Positions 19,590 through 29,474 of a DNA stretch of 36,910 nt are shown piece by piece (the first letter of the stretch is position 1; every line of letters begins with the position of its first letter). The DNA lies in contig JAUIJU010000026.1 of assembly GCA_030431095.1 (NCBI GenBank), forward strand, positions 1 through 36,910, read 5' to 3'. The stretch is from Gammaproteobacteria bacterium (GTDB lineage: Bacteria > Pseudomonadota > Gammaproteobacteria > Xanthomonadales > SZUA-36). The notes below the pieces were generated by a model. That model saw only the letters and a program-made list of their open reading frames with translations. It searched no databases and had not been told where the DNA came from. A program made the position numbers and the translations under genes.

Positions 19590-19604
19590 CCACGGCAGTC
19601 CACC

Positions 19605-19985
19605 ATGTTCGACGTCGGCTTCGCCGAAATCTTCCTGCTGTCCATCCTGGGACTACTGGTGCTGGGTCCGGAACGCCTGCCGGCGGTCGCGCGCACGCTG
19701 GGCGGCTTCGTACGCAAGGCGCGAATGAGCTACGCCAACCTCAAGCGCACCGTTGAAGCGGAACTCGCCGCCGCCGAGGCCAGGAAGCCTCTGGACGAGG
19801 CAAGACAGGAACTTGAATCGGTGCGCCAACAGGTGCGCGAACTCAGCGACAGCCTGGACCGGAAGATCGATTCTTCGCAGGACGGCGGCGAGCCGGAATC
19901 GGCGCCCGCGCCGACCATCGAGCCACCGGCTGAATCGCCGGCGGGCGACTCCGCCGCGCCCGGCGAACCGAAGCCCGCCCCATGA
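19605..19985 (+). CDS. tatB: Twin-arginine translocase subunit TatB
   Basis: A 126-residue TatB. It opens MFDVGFAEIFLLSILGLLVLGPERLP, the usual TatB start with the E-helix and GPERLP hinge, then a long amphipathic helix and a Pro/Ala/Glu-rich tail. TatB with TatC forms the receptor for RR signal peptides. Gap to tatA is 15 bp; its stop overlaps tatC by four bases (ATGA). Confidence 0.97.
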   Translation: MFDVGFAEIFLLSILGLLVLGPERLPAVARTLGGFVRKARMSYANLKRTVEAELAAAEARKPLDEARQELESVRQQVRELSDSLDRKIDSSQDGGEPESAPAPTIEPPAESPAGDSAAPGEPKPAP

Positions 19986-20749
19986 GCGATCACCCGGAGA
20001 CCGACCGGGAGCAGACCTTCCTGGAACATCTTGTCGAGTTGCGCGGTCGCCTGCTCAAGGCCTGCCTGGCCGTGGCCGTGGTGCTGGTGGTGCTGCTGCC
20101 ATTCTCGCGCAAGCTGTACCAGTACCTGGCAGGGCCATTGCTGGCGCAGATGCCCGAAGGCAGCCACATGATCGCCATCGACGTGGCATCACCGTTCCTG
20201 GCCCCGTTCAAGATGACGCTGCTGCTCGCGCTGGTGATCGCCATCCCGGTCGTGATGTACCAGCTGTGGGCTTTCGTGGCGCCGGCCCTGTTCCGACACG
20301 AAAAACGCCTGGCGAAACCCCTGCTGGTCTCCTCGGTATTGCTGTTTTACCTGGGCTGCGCCTTCGCCTTTTTCGTGGTGTTCCCACTGGTGTTCGGTTT
20401 CATGAACCGCATCGCGCCGGAAGGCGTGGCGGTGATGACGGACATCACCCGGTACCTGGACTTCGTGATTGCCCTGTTCCTGGCCTTCGGCATCGCCTTC
20501 GAGGTGCCCATCGCCACCATCATCCTGGTGGCGACCGGTATCACCACCACGGCCCAACTGGGCAAGGCGCGGCCCTACGTGGTGGTGGCGGCGTTTGCCA
20601 TCGGCATGCTGCTGACCCCGCCCGACATCATCTCCCAGACCCTGCTGGCGATCCCGATGTGGATTCTCTACGAAATCGGCATCGTCATGTGCCGCATCCT
20701 GTTGCCGCACAAGGCAACCGAAGAACCGGCCGATCAGGCCACCAGCTGA
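19982..20749 (+). CDS. tatC: Twin-arginine translocase subunit TatC
   Basis: A 255-residue polytopic protein with six helices. The N-terminal FLEHLVELRGRLL and the ASPFLAPFKM stretch are TatC marks, and the first loop carries residues that contact the RR motif. It completes the translocase. The 3' end overlaps the convergent gene at 20734-21588 by 16 bp. Confidence 0.97.
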   Translation: MSDHPETDREQTFLEHLVELRGRLLKACLAVAVVLVVLLPFSRKLYQYLAGPLLAQMPEGSHMIAIDVASPFLAPFKMTLLLALVIAIPVVMYQLWAFVAPALFRHEKRLAKPLLVSSVLLFYLGCAFAFFVVFPLVFGFMNRIAPEGVAVMTDITRYLDFVIALFLAFGIAFEVPIATIILVATGITTTAQLGKARPYVVVAAFAIGMLLTPPDIISQTLLAIPMWILYEIGIVMCRILLPHKATEEPADQATS

Positions 20750-21588
20750 TCGTCCGGCTCACCGCCATCGCCCGGAGGCGCGGGCGGCGACGCTGATCCC
20801 GACATGAAGACCTCGCGGAAGGCCACGTACTGGGCAGCGAAGGCCAGCACCTGGTAGACAACCACCACGGCCATCAACAGCAGGGTCACCAGGAAGGACG
20901 GCGCGACGGAAGTCAGCTGCGCCGCCATCAGGGTGCCGGCCAGGATGCCGACCGGCAGCCCGATCGCCGCCAATGCAAGCCCCAGCGCGGTGAGCGCGCG
21001 CCATTGGCGGAACAGCATCACGATGCCCGTGACCAGCGCGTCGCCCAGTGAGCGGTCCTGGAACCAGATCAGGGGGACGGCGAAGAAGCTCAGGCAGGCG
21101 CCCAACAGCAAGCCGAGGACCATACCGAACAACATGCGCTGGATCAGCGCCGGGTCCAGTGACAGCACCGCGGACTGGTCTCCAGCCTGGATGCGGGTCA
21201 CGGTCTCGGGATCCAGCTGGGCCACGCTGCCGGCCACCAGCAAAACCAGCACCAGGCCGGTAACGGCGATGGTCAGCCCACCCAGCAGAAACAACGACAG
21301 CAGGCGGGCACCGCCGCCGAACCCTGCGAACAGGACCAGGGCCGGTGGGCGCTCACCGAGGGCGGCCAGGTGACAGCCTTGCAGCATACCGGCCGTCAGC
21401 GTCGGGATCGCCAGCACGAACAACAGGCCGAGGATGCCAACCTGGGAAGCACCGCCCAGCAGCTGAAACAACAAGCCGAGCAACAGCAACCGGGCGGCAT
21501 TGGCGCGCAATAGCGAGACCGCGGCGCCCAGCCAGGCAAATCCGGCTGAAAACGGCCTCGGCGTGCGTGGATCCCCGGGATCATCCAT
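20734..21588 (-). CDS. Polytopic membrane protein, BPSS1780-like
   Basis: A 284-residue inner-membrane protein of unknown function with about six hydrophobic helices (near 20-40, 45-70, 95-120, 150-175, 195-220, 230-260). The overall pattern, with an N-terminal GFAWLGAAVSLLRAN and internal polar IRF-like loops, resembles the BPSS1780 family of uncharacterised membrane proteins. No catalytic motif is visible. The ATG at 21588 is the first in frame. The two ends of the gene are unusual only in the 16-bp tail-to-tail overlap with tatC. Function is open. Confidence 0.75.
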   Translation of the reverse strand: MDDPGDPRTPRPFSAGFAWLGAAVSLLRANAARLLLLGLLFQLLGGASQVGILGLLFVLAIPTLTAGMLQGCHLAALGERPPALVLFAGFGGGARLLSLFLLGGLTIAVTGLVLVLLVAGSVAQLDPETVTRIQAGDQSAVLSLDPALIQRMLFGMVLGLLLGACLSFFAVPLIWFQDRSLGDALVTGIVMLFRQWRALTALGLALAAIGLPVGILAGTLMAAQLTSVAPSFLVTLLLMAVVVVYQVLAFAAQYVAFREVFMSGSASPPAPPGDGGEPDDQLVA

Positions 21589-21739
21589 GGCTGTTCAGCC
21601 CCTGCCGGTCGCCCCGGCCGGGGGTAATGTGAAGGACTCGGACATTGAATTCGGCCACCGGGGGCGGCATGTGGTAACAAGGCGCCCATTGTAGACCAAG
21701 CCCGCGCCGCGCCCGGGCCATAACAGGAACCCGCTCCCC

Positions 21740-22372
21740 ATGAATCGATTGCCCGCCAATGGCGTCACCAATCCACCTGTTTCGCTGGGCATCATCGGCG
21801 CCTGCGCCATCATCTACGTGTTCATAAACATGATGGGCAACCCTCGGCTTCTCGAAGCCGTATTCGCCTCGCTGGCCCTGTGGCCGCTGGAGAGCGGTCG
21901 ATTCCTGCCCTGGCAGCTGGTCAGTTACGGATTCCTGCACGGCGGTTTCAGTCACGTATTTTTCAACATGTTCGCCGTCTGGATGTTCGGCCTGCAAATC
22001 GAGCAGGCCTGGGGCAGCCGGAGATTCGTACTGTACTACGGCGTTTGCCTGCTGGGCGCGGCCCTCACCCAGCTTGCGGTACAACAGGTTACCGGTGAAT
22101 ACTGGCCCACCATCGGCGCCTCCGGCGCAGTCTTTGGTCTGCTGCTGGCTTACGGCGTGATGTATCCCGAAAACCGCGTCATGCTGTTGTTCCTGCCTGT
22201 ACCGATCAAGGCCAAGTGGTTCGTACTGATCTACGCCGGCATCGAGCTGCTGCTGGGCGTGACCAACGCCATGCCGTCGGTGGCGCACTTCGCGCACCTC
22301 GGGGGGCTGATTGGCGGCGGCGCGCTGTTGTGGCGGTGGGGGTGGCGGCCGGGGATGACCTGGCGGCGCTGA
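21740..22372 (+). CDS. Rhomboid-family intramembrane serine protease
   Basis: A 210-residue protease with six predicted helices and no extra domain. The catalytic dyad is S128 in GASG and H186 in AHLGG; H72 and N76 (SHVFFNM) fit the oxyanion site. It should cleave single-pass membrane proteins within the bilayer. Substrates are unknown; one bacterial rhomboid processes TatA in Providencia, but the TatA here has no N-terminal extension that would need such processing. The start has AGGAA upstream. Its 3' end is followed by repeat copy 3. Confidence 0.92.
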   Translation: MNRLPANGVTNPPVSLGIIGACAIIYVFINMMGNPRLLEAVFASLALWPLESGRFLPWQLVSYGFLHGGFSHVFFNMFAVWMFGLQIEQAWGSRRFVLYYGVCLLGAALTQLAVQQVTGEYWPTIGASGAVFGLLLAYGVMYPENRVMLLFLPVPIKAKWFVLIYAGIELLLGVTNAMPSVAHFAHLGGLIGGGALLWRWGWRPGMTWRR

Positions 22373-22495
22373 GTGTCTGGGCGAGGGGGCGTGGCCGGGT
22401 TGTGAGCGGCGGTCGCGTTGGACGGGGTCGGCTGGACGGTCCTGTTGACCGGGGTCGGGCGGACGTTTCTGTTGACCGGGATCGGCTGGCGCACC
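22373..22495. other. G/T-rich imperfect tandem sequence before repeat copy 3
   Basis: No gene is seen. A loosely repeated phrase around CTGTTGACCGGG-TCGG occurs at about 22440 and 22470. It resembles the reverse complement of the GACCGGGTCAATCAC end of the 82-bp unit, so this may be the degenerate outer left end of the repeat element. Confidence 0.35.
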
Positions 22496-22512
22496 CCGTT
22501 GCGGGATCGGGA

Positions 22513-22717
22513 CGTTGGCCTTCGGCTTCCCTCGCTCACGGGCGACGGCATTCCGGCTTCGCTTCTTTCGCTTCGCGAAAACCGCAAAGCCTCCATTGCC
22601 TGCCCTTCCGCTTGGTGGGTACGGCTCGCTTGCATGCGCTCCCGGGCTCGTGCTTCATCACGAGGCTCGCCTCAGGCCGCTGAAGGCGGCCTGCCCCAGT
22701 CGCTCCGGTCGCTCGGC
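22513..22717 (-). repeat. Inverted arm of repeat copy 3
   Basis: The reverse complement of this segment matches 530-735 of copy 1 nearly base for base, including about 120 bases without change. It contains the roughly 70-bp piece missing from the right arms of copies 2 and 3, so the left arm preserves a fuller version than the right arm of the same copy. Confidence 0.85.
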
Positions 22718-23373
22718 AACGACCCTTAAAAGATCCCGCAACGGGATGCTCCAGCCGCCCCCTGCATCGAGACCCTCCACCCCCACACATTTTGTTGGGG
22801 TGCTTTCTTGTCACCCTTCCGGGCCTTGTCGGCTGGGAAGTGCGTTTAGCCACAGGGTGCCTCGCCACGTGGCCTCCGTGGTTCGGCCCCTTCGAGTCGA
22901 ACGGGCCGGCGTGCAGGCGGGTAAACCGGTGAAGACGGCTTTTGTCGTTGAGGCCAGCATGTTCCTGGCTCCGGCTCATCCGCTGGGCAGCCTGGCGCAC
23001 TGCGCCGGACCCCGCAATCGAAGGGAGCCAAGAGAAGCTGCCGGCATTCTCGGCAACAGTTTACCCCTGCAGACCGCTTTTCCTTACGGCCCGGGAATAA
23101 CTTATGTGCAAGCGGGTGCCGGATAAGACGCGGTGCCCCAAAAGAACCCCACCCAAAGAAAGTGATGACCGGGTCGAGTGCTCCGATGCAAGGGAACGGG
23201 TGGTTCCCCCTTGGGGCGGGCCATTAAGGAGTGAGCCGAGCGACCGGAGCGACTTGGGCAGGCCGCCTTCAGCGGCCTGAGGCGAGCGCCATGATCTGAC
23301 ACGAGCCTGAAAAGCATACCGTGCGAGCCGTTCCAACCAAGCGCAGGGCAGCGAGGGAAGCCGAAGGCCGAAC

Positions 23374-23527
23374 GACAGGCCCGCCCCAAGGGGGAACCAC
23401 CCGTTCCCGACCAACACAGCAACCCAACCCGACCCGGTCAATCACTCTTCGCCCCGACAGGCCCGCCCCAAGGGGGAACCACCCGTTCCCGGCTAACAAC
23501 AGCACCAAACCCGACCAAGTCAATCAC
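23374..23527. repeat. Two tandem 82-bp units at the right end of copy 3
   Basis: Units begin at 23374 and 23456 with GACAGGCCCGCCCCAAGGGG and end GGTCAATCAC or AGTCAATCAC, with the same spacing as in copy 2. They end 46 bp before the acs -35 box. Confidence 0.8.
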
Positions 23528-23572
23528 GCAAGAAACCTGATATCGCCAGCCCCATCAACAAGGCGCTTCCCC

Positions 23573-23600
23573 TTGTCACGACCCCGACGCCGGATAGAAT
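23573..23600 (+). promoter_or_regulatory. Predicted sigma-70 promoter for acs
   Basis: TTGTCA (23573-23578) and TAGAAT (23595-23600), spacer 16 bp, each match 5 of 6 consensus bases. A start near 23607 gives a leader of about 31 bases to the ATG at 23638. It is the best promoter in the window and lies just past repeat copy 3. Confidence 0.6.
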
Positions 23601-23637
23601 GACCGTCGGCTCACACGACGAACGACAGGAGAACCCC

Positions 23638-25584
23638 ATGCAGCACATCGTGCATCCGGTCATCGAGGCCGCAAGAGACCGGGCCCTGGTCACGGCGGAG
23701 GATTACGAGGCCCTGTATCGGGAGTCGGTGGAAGACAACGAGGGGTTCTGGTCACGGGTGGCGCAGCGTTTGGACTGGATTCGCCCCTTCAGCACCGTGA
23801 AAGACGTTTCCTGGGATCGCGACGACCTGCACGTGCGCTGGTTCGAGGACGGCACGCTCAATGCCTGCTGGAACTGCGTGGATCGCCACCTGGAGACGCG
23901 GGGCGAGCAGACGGCGATCCTGTGGGAGGGGGACGACCCTTCCCGCGACCTGGCCATCTCCTATCGCGAGCTGCATACACGCGTGTGCCGCATGGCCAAT
24001 GCGCTCAAGTCCCTGGGGGTGGAAAAGGGCGACCGCGTGACGCTCTACATGCCCATGATTCCCGAAGCGGCGGTCGCAATGCTGGCCTGCGCGCGCATCG
24101 GCGCGGTTCACTCGGTCGTCTTCGGCGGCTTCTCGCCCGACGCCCTGGCCGGGCGCATCCTGGACTGCGCTTCGAGCGTGGTCATTACCGCGGACGAGGG
24201 CGTACGCGGCGGTCGCAAGGTCCCGCTGAAAGCCAACGTGGACGCCGCGGCTGAGCGGGACGGCGTGGCTGACGTTCTGCGGCATGTGTTGGTGGTACGC
24301 AACACCGGCGAAGCCATCGACATGGTCGACGGCCGCGACGTCTGGGCGCACGAGGCCGAGGCCGGGGTCGATACCGACTGTCCCTGCGAGGAGATGTCGG
24401 CCGAGGACCCGCTGTTCATCCTCTACACATCGGGCTCCACGGGTAAACCCAAGGGCGTTTTGCACACCACCGGCGGCTACCTCGTGTACGCCGCGTACAC
24501 GCACGAGATCGTCTTCGACTACCAGGACGGGGACGTGTACTGGTGCACCGCCGACGTCGGCTGGGTCACCGGCCACAGTTATATCGTCTACGGTCCGCTG
24601 GCCAACGGAGCCATCACGCTGATGTTCGAGGGGGTGCCCAACTACCCCGACTTCAGCCGCTTCTGGCAAGTGGTGGACAAGCACCAGGTCAACGTCTGCT
24701 ACACCGCGCCGACGGCGATCCGCGCGCTGATGCGCCAGGGCGAGGCGCCGGTGAAGCAAACCTCCCGCCAATCCCTGAGATTGCTGGGCAGCGTGGGCGA
24801 ACCGATCAATCCCGAGGCCTGGGAGTGGTACTTCCACGTGGTCGGCGAGGAACGCTGCCCGGTGGTGGACACCTGGTGGCAGACCGAAACCGGCGGCATC
24901 CTGATCAGCAACCTGCCGGGCGCCACCGACATGAAACCGGGTTCGGCCACGCGACCGCTGCCGGGCATCAAGCCGGCCATCCTGGACCAGGACGGCAAGG
25001 TGCTGGAGGGCGCGGCCGAGGGTTACCTGGTGATCACCGACAGCTGGCCGGGCCAGATGCGCACCGTGTACGGCGACCACCAACGCTTTGCCGAGACCTA
25101 TTTCAGCCAGTATGCGGGCTACTATTTCACCGGCGATGGCTGCCGGCGTGACGAGGACGGCGACTACTGGATCACCGGTCGGGTGGACGACGTACTGAAC
25201 ATCTCCGGGCACCGCATGGGAACGGCCGAGGTGGAAAGCGCCCTGGTGGCGCACCCCGCCGTTGCCGAGGCGGCCGTGGTGGGCTACCCCCACGAGATCA
25301 AGGGCCAGGGCATCTACGTGTACGTGACACTGAACGCCGGCATCGAAGCCGACGAGGCGCTGCGTGACGCGCTGCGCCAGTGGGTGCGCAAGGACATCGG
25401 CCCCATTGCCACCCCGGACCTCGTGCAGTTCACCGCGGGCCTGCCCAAGACGCGGTCCGGCAAGATCATGCGGCGCATCCTGCGAAAAATCGCGGAAAAC
25501 GAATATTCCAACCTGGGCGATACCTCCACCCTGGCGGAACCCGAGGTGGTCAACGACCTGGTGGAGAACCGGCTGAACCGGTGA
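23638..25584 (+). CDS. acs: Acetyl-CoA synthetase
   Basis: A 648-residue AMP-forming acetyl-CoA ligase that activates acetate through acetyl-AMP to acetyl-CoA in the cytoplasm. Motifs: [11 protein letters not shown] (263-273), [14 protein letters not shown], the SGHRMGTAE hinge region and K609 in SGKIMRR, the lysine that is acetylated in Salmonella Acs. Length is normal. AGGAG before the ATG at 23638 fixes the start; the frame opens 13 codons earlier inside the promoter. It stands alone, without the actP or acetylase partners nearby. Confidence 0.96.
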   Translation: MQHIVHPVIEAARDRALVTAEDYEALYRESVEDNEGFWSRVAQRLDWIRPFSTVKDVSWDRDDLHVRWFEDGTLNACWNCVDRHLETRGEQTAILWEGDDPSRDLAISYRELHTRVCRMANALKSLGVEKGDRVTLYMPMIPEAAVAMLACARIGAVHSVVFGGFSPDALAGRILDCASSVVITADEGVRGGRKVPLKANVDAAAERDGVADVLRHVLVVRNTGEAIDMVDGRDVWAHEAEAGVDTDCPCEEMSAEDPLFILYTSGSTGKPKGVLHTTGGYLVYAAYTHEIVFDYQDGDVYWCTADVGWVTGHSYIVYGPLANGAITLMFEGVPNYPDFSRFWQVVDKHQVNVCYTAPTAIRALMRQGEAPVKQTSRQSLRLLGSVGEPINPEAWEWYFHVVGEERCPVVDTWWQTETGGILISNLPGATDMKPGSATRPLPGIKPAILDQDGKVLEGAAEGYLVITDSWPGQMRTVYGDHQRFAETYFSQYAGYYFTGDGCRRDEDGDYWITGRVDDVLNISGHRMGTAEVESALVAHPAVAEAAVVGYPHEIKGQGIYVYVTLNAGIEADEALRDALRQWVRKDIGPIATPDLVQFTAGLPKTRSGKIMRRILRKIAENEYSNLGDTSTLAEPEVVNDLVENRLNR

Positions 25585-25615
25585 AGCCGTCGCCGCTGTT
25601 GCCCTGCCGGCAATT

Positions 25616-25643
25616 TTGAATTGTCCATCCCATCCGCGATACT
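25616..25643 (+). promoter_or_regulatory. Candidate promoter for the beta-helix gene
   Basis: TTGAAT (25616-25621) and GATACT (25638-25643), 16 bp apart, match 4 of 6 bases each. The leader would be about 63 bases, ending in AGGGGAG before the ATG at 25713. Confidence 0.35.
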
Positions 25644-25712
25644 GAATCTGGGAGAGAAATTCGCGAGGGCCCGGCAAGCACTGCGGACCACACGACGAGG
25701 GGAGTTCATCAC

Positions 25713-27740
25713 ATGAAAGGTATTGTTGCCGTCGCGGCCGCATGGCTGTTGTTTGCCGCATGGGAGGCCTGCGCCCAGGAAGCGCTCATGCTGGAGGTCA
25801 TGGCGGGCGACGTGAACGGGCTGCGCACCGCCATCGAAGCCGTCAACCAGAATGGGGAAGGCCAGATCACCATCCTGCCCGACGCCAACGGCCACTATCC
25901 CGATTTCCGGTTTCTCGACGCCTACGGCGAGCTGGAAAGCGCCCTGCCGGTGGTGACCGGCAAGCTGAGCATTCGCCCGGCCGGCGATGCGGACATTTAC
26001 TTCACGCCCGCCGACAGCCTGCAGGGACAGATTCGCCTGATCGAGGTGATCGGCAATGGAAGCCTGTCCATCTACCGTAGCGTCATCAGTGACTTTGGCA
26101 CTCCCTTCAGCGTGGGCGGCGCCATGGTGGCCTGGGAGAACGCCAGTCTCCAGGTGTTCAGAAGTGACTTGAGGAACAATACGGCGGCGCTCAGGGGCGG
26201 CGCCATTGCGGCGCTGGGCATGTCGCAGGTGCGCATCCGTGGCAGCAATCTGCAGGGCAACAGCGCCGGTGACACCGGCGGCGCCCTGACCATCGAGGGC
26301 AGCAGCCGGGCCGTCGTGGACCGGACCCGGATGGCGGACAACGAGGCGGGAAACTACGGTTGCGCCATCGACGTCGCCGCCAGCGCCGTGGGCGATCACA
26401 ATACCCTGGAGGTCGTCAGCAGCGTCTTTTCGGGCCCCTGCGAAAGCGTCCGGCTGCACAATCCGCTGGGCCGAATCCTCTCCGGCCTGAACTTCTACGA
26501 GGGCGGCGCGGAAGCCATCCGTTCCACCGACACCGTCAATCTGTTCGCCGGCCTGTTCGACCTGGCCGGCGAGGGTTCGTCCCTGCAGGGCGCCTCACCG
26601 CCAGGACACCGCACCGAGGCCCTGTGCGAAGATTTCGGCTCCGGGGCCTTCGTTTCACTGGGCTACAACATTTCCGCCGACGACAGCTGCTCGCTCGACC
26701 AGGACAGCGACCTGCCGGCGCAGGACCCGGGCTTCACCATCGATGACGACGGCTTGATCTTCCCCGACCCGGGCAGCCCGGCCGTGGAGGCAGGTGCGCC
26801 GGGCGTACTCGACATCGACGGTGACGGCCTGATGGATCTCCCCTGCGGCTACGCTGACGTGTACGGCACCGGCCGCCCCCAGGACGCCGACGGCGACGGT
26901 GATTACCGCTGCGATATCGGACCGGTGGAAGTCGCCGGCAGCGGCGACATCCAGGCGGGCCACAGCGGCGTGTTCTTCCACCCCGATCGGAACGGGGAAG
27001 GCAACTACGTGGAAATTCTCGACGACAACACCGCGGTGGTCTACACCTTCACCTATAACACCGACGGCAGCGGACCAGCCTGGTTCCTGGGCGTGGGCGA
27101 AGTGACCGGCAACGCCATCGTGATCGACGAGTTGTTGCAACCGGTGGGCCCCTCCTTCGGCGCCGACTACGATGTCGATGACCTGGTCAACACACCGGCC
27201 GGCGGCATGTCCCTGGTGTTCAACGATTGCCGGGCCAGTAATGGACTGGGCGGCAGCGTGGCTTATTCCGGCGAACCCGGGCTGGGCTACGAGGGACTGC
27301 TGTCGCGCGCATTCCGCCTCGGCGGCGTGACCGGCTGCAACTTTACGCCCGTGCCACGGGCCGGCCTCTCCGGGTCGTGGTTCGACCCGGCCCGCACCGG
27401 CGAGGGGCTGATCATCCAGTGGCTGGCCGACGGCACCCTGCTGGCCATGTTCTTCACCTTCGCGCCGGACGGCACGCAGTACTGGGCCACCGGCTCGGCG
27501 GCCAACCCGCCGGCCGAGGGCCCGATCGAACTGCAGGTGGTGGCGCCCAGCGCATTTGCGCGGTGGGGCAGCGCTTACGATGCGCAAGACGCGGAGACCG
27601 CGCCCTGGGGCACGTTCACCCTAGAGTGGGACGGCTGCGGCGCGCTGGCATTCCGTTACGCCTCCACCCTGCCCGGTTTCGGCGCCGGCACGCGTAATTA
27701 CCAGCGGCTGACCACACTGCAGGGCACCAGCTGCCCCTGA
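25713..27740 (+). CDS. Secreted beta-helix protein with two C-terminal W/G modules
   Basis: A 675-residue exported protein. Signal peptide about 1-21. Residues about 90-220 carry beta-helix rungs with short G-GGA/GGALT repeats and SNLxxNSA-like steps, as in right-handed helices and polymorphic outer-membrane proteins. A calcium-like D-rich stretch (DIDGDGLMD, DADGDGDY) follows near 365-400. Two modules of the form G-W-...-GEG-...-FTF-DG-...-W close it (about 416-540 and 551-675), the same module as in the gene at 840-1868. It is probably a surface or outer-membrane-associated protein; role unknown. It has its own promoter candidate and ends 12 bp from the convergent TIR/SLOG operon. Confidence 0.82.
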   Translation: MKGIVAVAAAWLLFAAWEACAQEALMLEVMAGDVNGLRTAIEAVNQNGEGQITILPDANGHYPDFRFLDAYGELESALPVVTGKLSIRPAGDADIYFTPADSLQGQIRLIEVIGNGSLSIYRSVISDFGTPFSVGGAMVAWENASLQVFRSDLRNNTAALRGGAIAALGMSQVRIRGSNLQGNSAGDTGGALTIEGSSRAVVDRTRMADNEAGNYGCAIDVAASAVGDHNTLEVVSSVFSGPCESVRLHNPLGRILSGLNFYEGGAEAIRSTDTVNLFAGLFDLAGEGSSLQGASPPGHRTEALCEDFGSGAFVSLGYNISADDSCSLDQDSDLPAQDPGFTIDDDGLIFPDPGSPAVEAGAPGVLDIDGDGLMDLPCGYADVYGTGRPQDADGDGDYRCDIGPVEVAGSGDIQAGHSGVFFHPDRNGEGNYVEILDDNTAVVYTFTYNTDGSGPAWFLGVGEVTGNAIVIDELLQPVGPSFGADYDVDDLVNTPAGGMSLVFNDCRASNGLGGSVAYSGEPGLGYEGLLSRAFRLGGVTGCNFTPVPRAGLSGSWFDPARTGEGLIIQWLADGTLLAMFFTFAPDGTQYWATGSAANPPAEGPIELQVVAPSAFARWGSAYDAQDAETAPWGTFTLEWDGCGALAFRYASTLPGFGAGTRNYQRLTTLQGTSCP

Positions 27741-27752
27741 GGGCCACGCCGT

Positions 27753-29474
27753 TCAGATGCCGCCGTGCTCGAGCGGCCGTTCGCGGTGCATCAGCAGCCA
27801 CTCGGCGTGCTCTTCCAGCGCGGCATCGCCCACGGCGCGCAGCACCCGCCGGCGAAACGCCAGGTCGCCGCCCCCATCGAGTTTGCCGCGCGCATTGGCG
27901 AACACATGCGCCATGAAGCGGTACTGCTTGATCAGTTCCTTGTCTGCTTTCTTGTGGGAATAGGCATCGCGGACCGCGGCCAGCAGCGGCAGGATGCCCA
28001 TGAGAATCAGCAGGATCACGGTGGTGTCCTCCGACAGCCGGGTAGCGAAAACGGCGAGAAAGCCGGCCATGGCGATGCCACCCCACAGCGCCACCAGGCT
28101 CAACACCTGCGTGCGGCGATAGGTGCGCACCCGTGAACGGGCCTGGTGGGCGTAGTAGCCCAGCTGTCCGTGGCCCGGAGATTCCTCGCCTACCCATTCG
28201 GCGACCACCCAGTCGACCCAGCGTTCGTCCGGCACGTGGTGCCGGTCTCGACGCAGGCTCGCCGAGCGCATCACGTGCCGAATCCAGGCCAGGTCCACGT
28301 CCTGTTTTTGCAGGAAATTGTCATAGGCGAAGGTCGCGGAACGCGCGTCGGTCACCCCCGCGAGGCTCCAGTACACCTGCACCCGCAGCCCCTCGGCCAG
28401 GGCCCGGTAGTCGAGATATTTGCGATGCCATTCGCGCCGCTCACCCACGAAATGGAAGATCACGCCGGTGGCGAACAGGGCCATGAACATCAAAGCCATT
28501 CCCCAACGCTCCACGAACTCGGAATAGATGATGAATACCGCGCCCATCGCCACCGCCAGTACGTGGCTGAGCAGCAGGCCGAAGTTGAAATCCTTGCGGT
28601 AGTGGACCGCCATCCAGTCCGCCATGGCATAGAGACGATCCGTGTAGCGCACACCTGGCGGCACGGGCAGGTCCGGCTCGTCGTGCAGCAGACCGCGCGA
28701 CTGCTCCGCAATCTCCGCCGACCAGCGTTGCAGGTCGCGGCTGAAGGTGCCCAGGCGATCGAGCATCAGGTCGTAATCCCAGGGCATGTGATCACCCGAC
28801 TGCCGGCCGAAGTCGACCGTGACCCAGTAACACTCCCCGGGCGCCATGACGGCCTCCGGCTCACCGCCCTTCCGGTGTCGTGAACAGACCACGTGATAGG
28901 CCAGGTCATTTTCGTTGCTGGCCAGAAGATTGGGCGTGGCTTCGCCGATATCGAAGCCGGGCATCACGGCGGTCAGGTGGTAGGTCATGACGCTGCCGGT
29001 GCCGCCGACCTGGCCGCCCTCCCGGCCGTCCCACAGCGCGAGCAGCACCTGGCAATGGTTGGAGAGGAATACGCCCAGCTGAGCGTACTGGCGGTCCCTG
29101 GCGACCGGATCCACGGCGGGATCGCCGCCCGGCAGTGTCGGCAGGGTGATCAGCTCGCAACATTCCAGCAGGGCTTCAAGGTCCTTGCCGTCGTCGGCGA
29201 AATCGGTGCGGTAGCTGTCCAGTGAAAAAGGCAGTATGGCCAGCACCGGCAGCCCCAGTTCCAGGGCCTGCCCGACCGCGAGCTGGTCCGCGCCCTCGGC
29301 CATCCCCGACAACAACTCCACCTGCAGGTCGGGATACTCGGCGACCATCCGCTGCAGGAACTCCCGCACTTTCTCCCGCAGCAGCGGGATTTCGTCCGGC
29401 ACCAGGTCGCGGTGGCCGGTGACGGCAATGCTCAGCCGCTGGCGCGGCTCCGGCTCGCCGCCTACTCGTCGCAC
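27753..29474 (-). CDS. SLOG-domain protein with four membrane segments
   Basis: A 573-residue membrane protein. Residues about 14-200 form a SLOG domain: TGHRDLV (19-25), the SGMAEGADQLA loop (56-66), AILPF and a WDG...GGTG stretch (148-160). SLOG domains bind nucleotides and nucleotide-derived signals, as in ThsA of Thoeris. Helices follow at about 296-318, 324-343, 458-479 and 485-503, with a WHRKYLDYRALAEGLRVQ stretch between pairs, close to the SLOG-associated 4TM/DUF4231-type effectors. Both ends should be cytoplasmic. The start is GTG (29474), 13 bp inside the TIR gene, so translation is probably coupled. It is the last gene of the operon. Channel-forming or membrane-disrupting effector action is inference. 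Confidence 0.82.
   Translation of the reverse strand: MRRVGGEPEPRQRLSIAVTGHRDLVPDEIPLLREKVREFLQRMVAEYPDLQVELLSGMAEGADQLAVGQALELGLPVLAILPFSLDSYRTDFADDGKDLEALLECCELITLPTLPGGDPAVDPVARDRQYAQLGVFLSNHCQVLLALWDGREGGQVGGTGSVMTYHLTAVMPGFDIGEATPNLLASNENDLAYHVVCSRHRKGGEPEAVMAPGECYWVTVDFGRQSGDHMPWDYDLMLDRLGTFSRDLQRWSAEIAEQSRGLLHDEPDLPVPPGVRYTDRLYAMADWMAVHYRKDFNFGLLLSHVLAVAMGAVFIIYSEFVERWGMALMFMALFATGVIFHFVGERREWHRKYLDYRALAEGLRVQVYWSLAGVTDARSATFAYDNFLQKQDVDLAWIRHVMRSASLRRDRHHVPDERWVDWVVAEWVGEESPGHGQLGYYAHQARSRVRTYRRTQVLSLVALWGGIAMAGFLAVFATRLSEDTTVILLILMGILPLLAAVRDAYSHKKADKELIKQYRFMAHVFANARGKLDGGGDLAFRRRVLRAVGDAALEEHAEWLLMHRERPLEHGGI

Larger units (their letters stand above)
22496..23527. repeat. Dispersed non-coding repeat, copy 3 (fullest copy)
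   Basis: The longest copy, about 1.03 kb, between the rhomboid gene and acs. From left: a CCCGTTGCGGGA hairpin; an inverted left arm (22513-22717); the stretch shared with copy 1 from 22705; the terminator-like hairpin near 22777-22807; the core; a segment at 23190-23222 that is complementary to 23377-23410; the right arm with the covarying stem (23259-23279); and two 82-bp units. The arms face each other, so a transcript could fold into long stems. No transposase-like frame and no clear target duplication is visible. Non-autonomous mobile element, structured RNA and bulk terminator are all possible. Confidence 0.85.

Noticed and set aside
23752..25761. 669-codon minus-strand frame
   Set aside because: Antisense shadow of acs; no domain or start signal.
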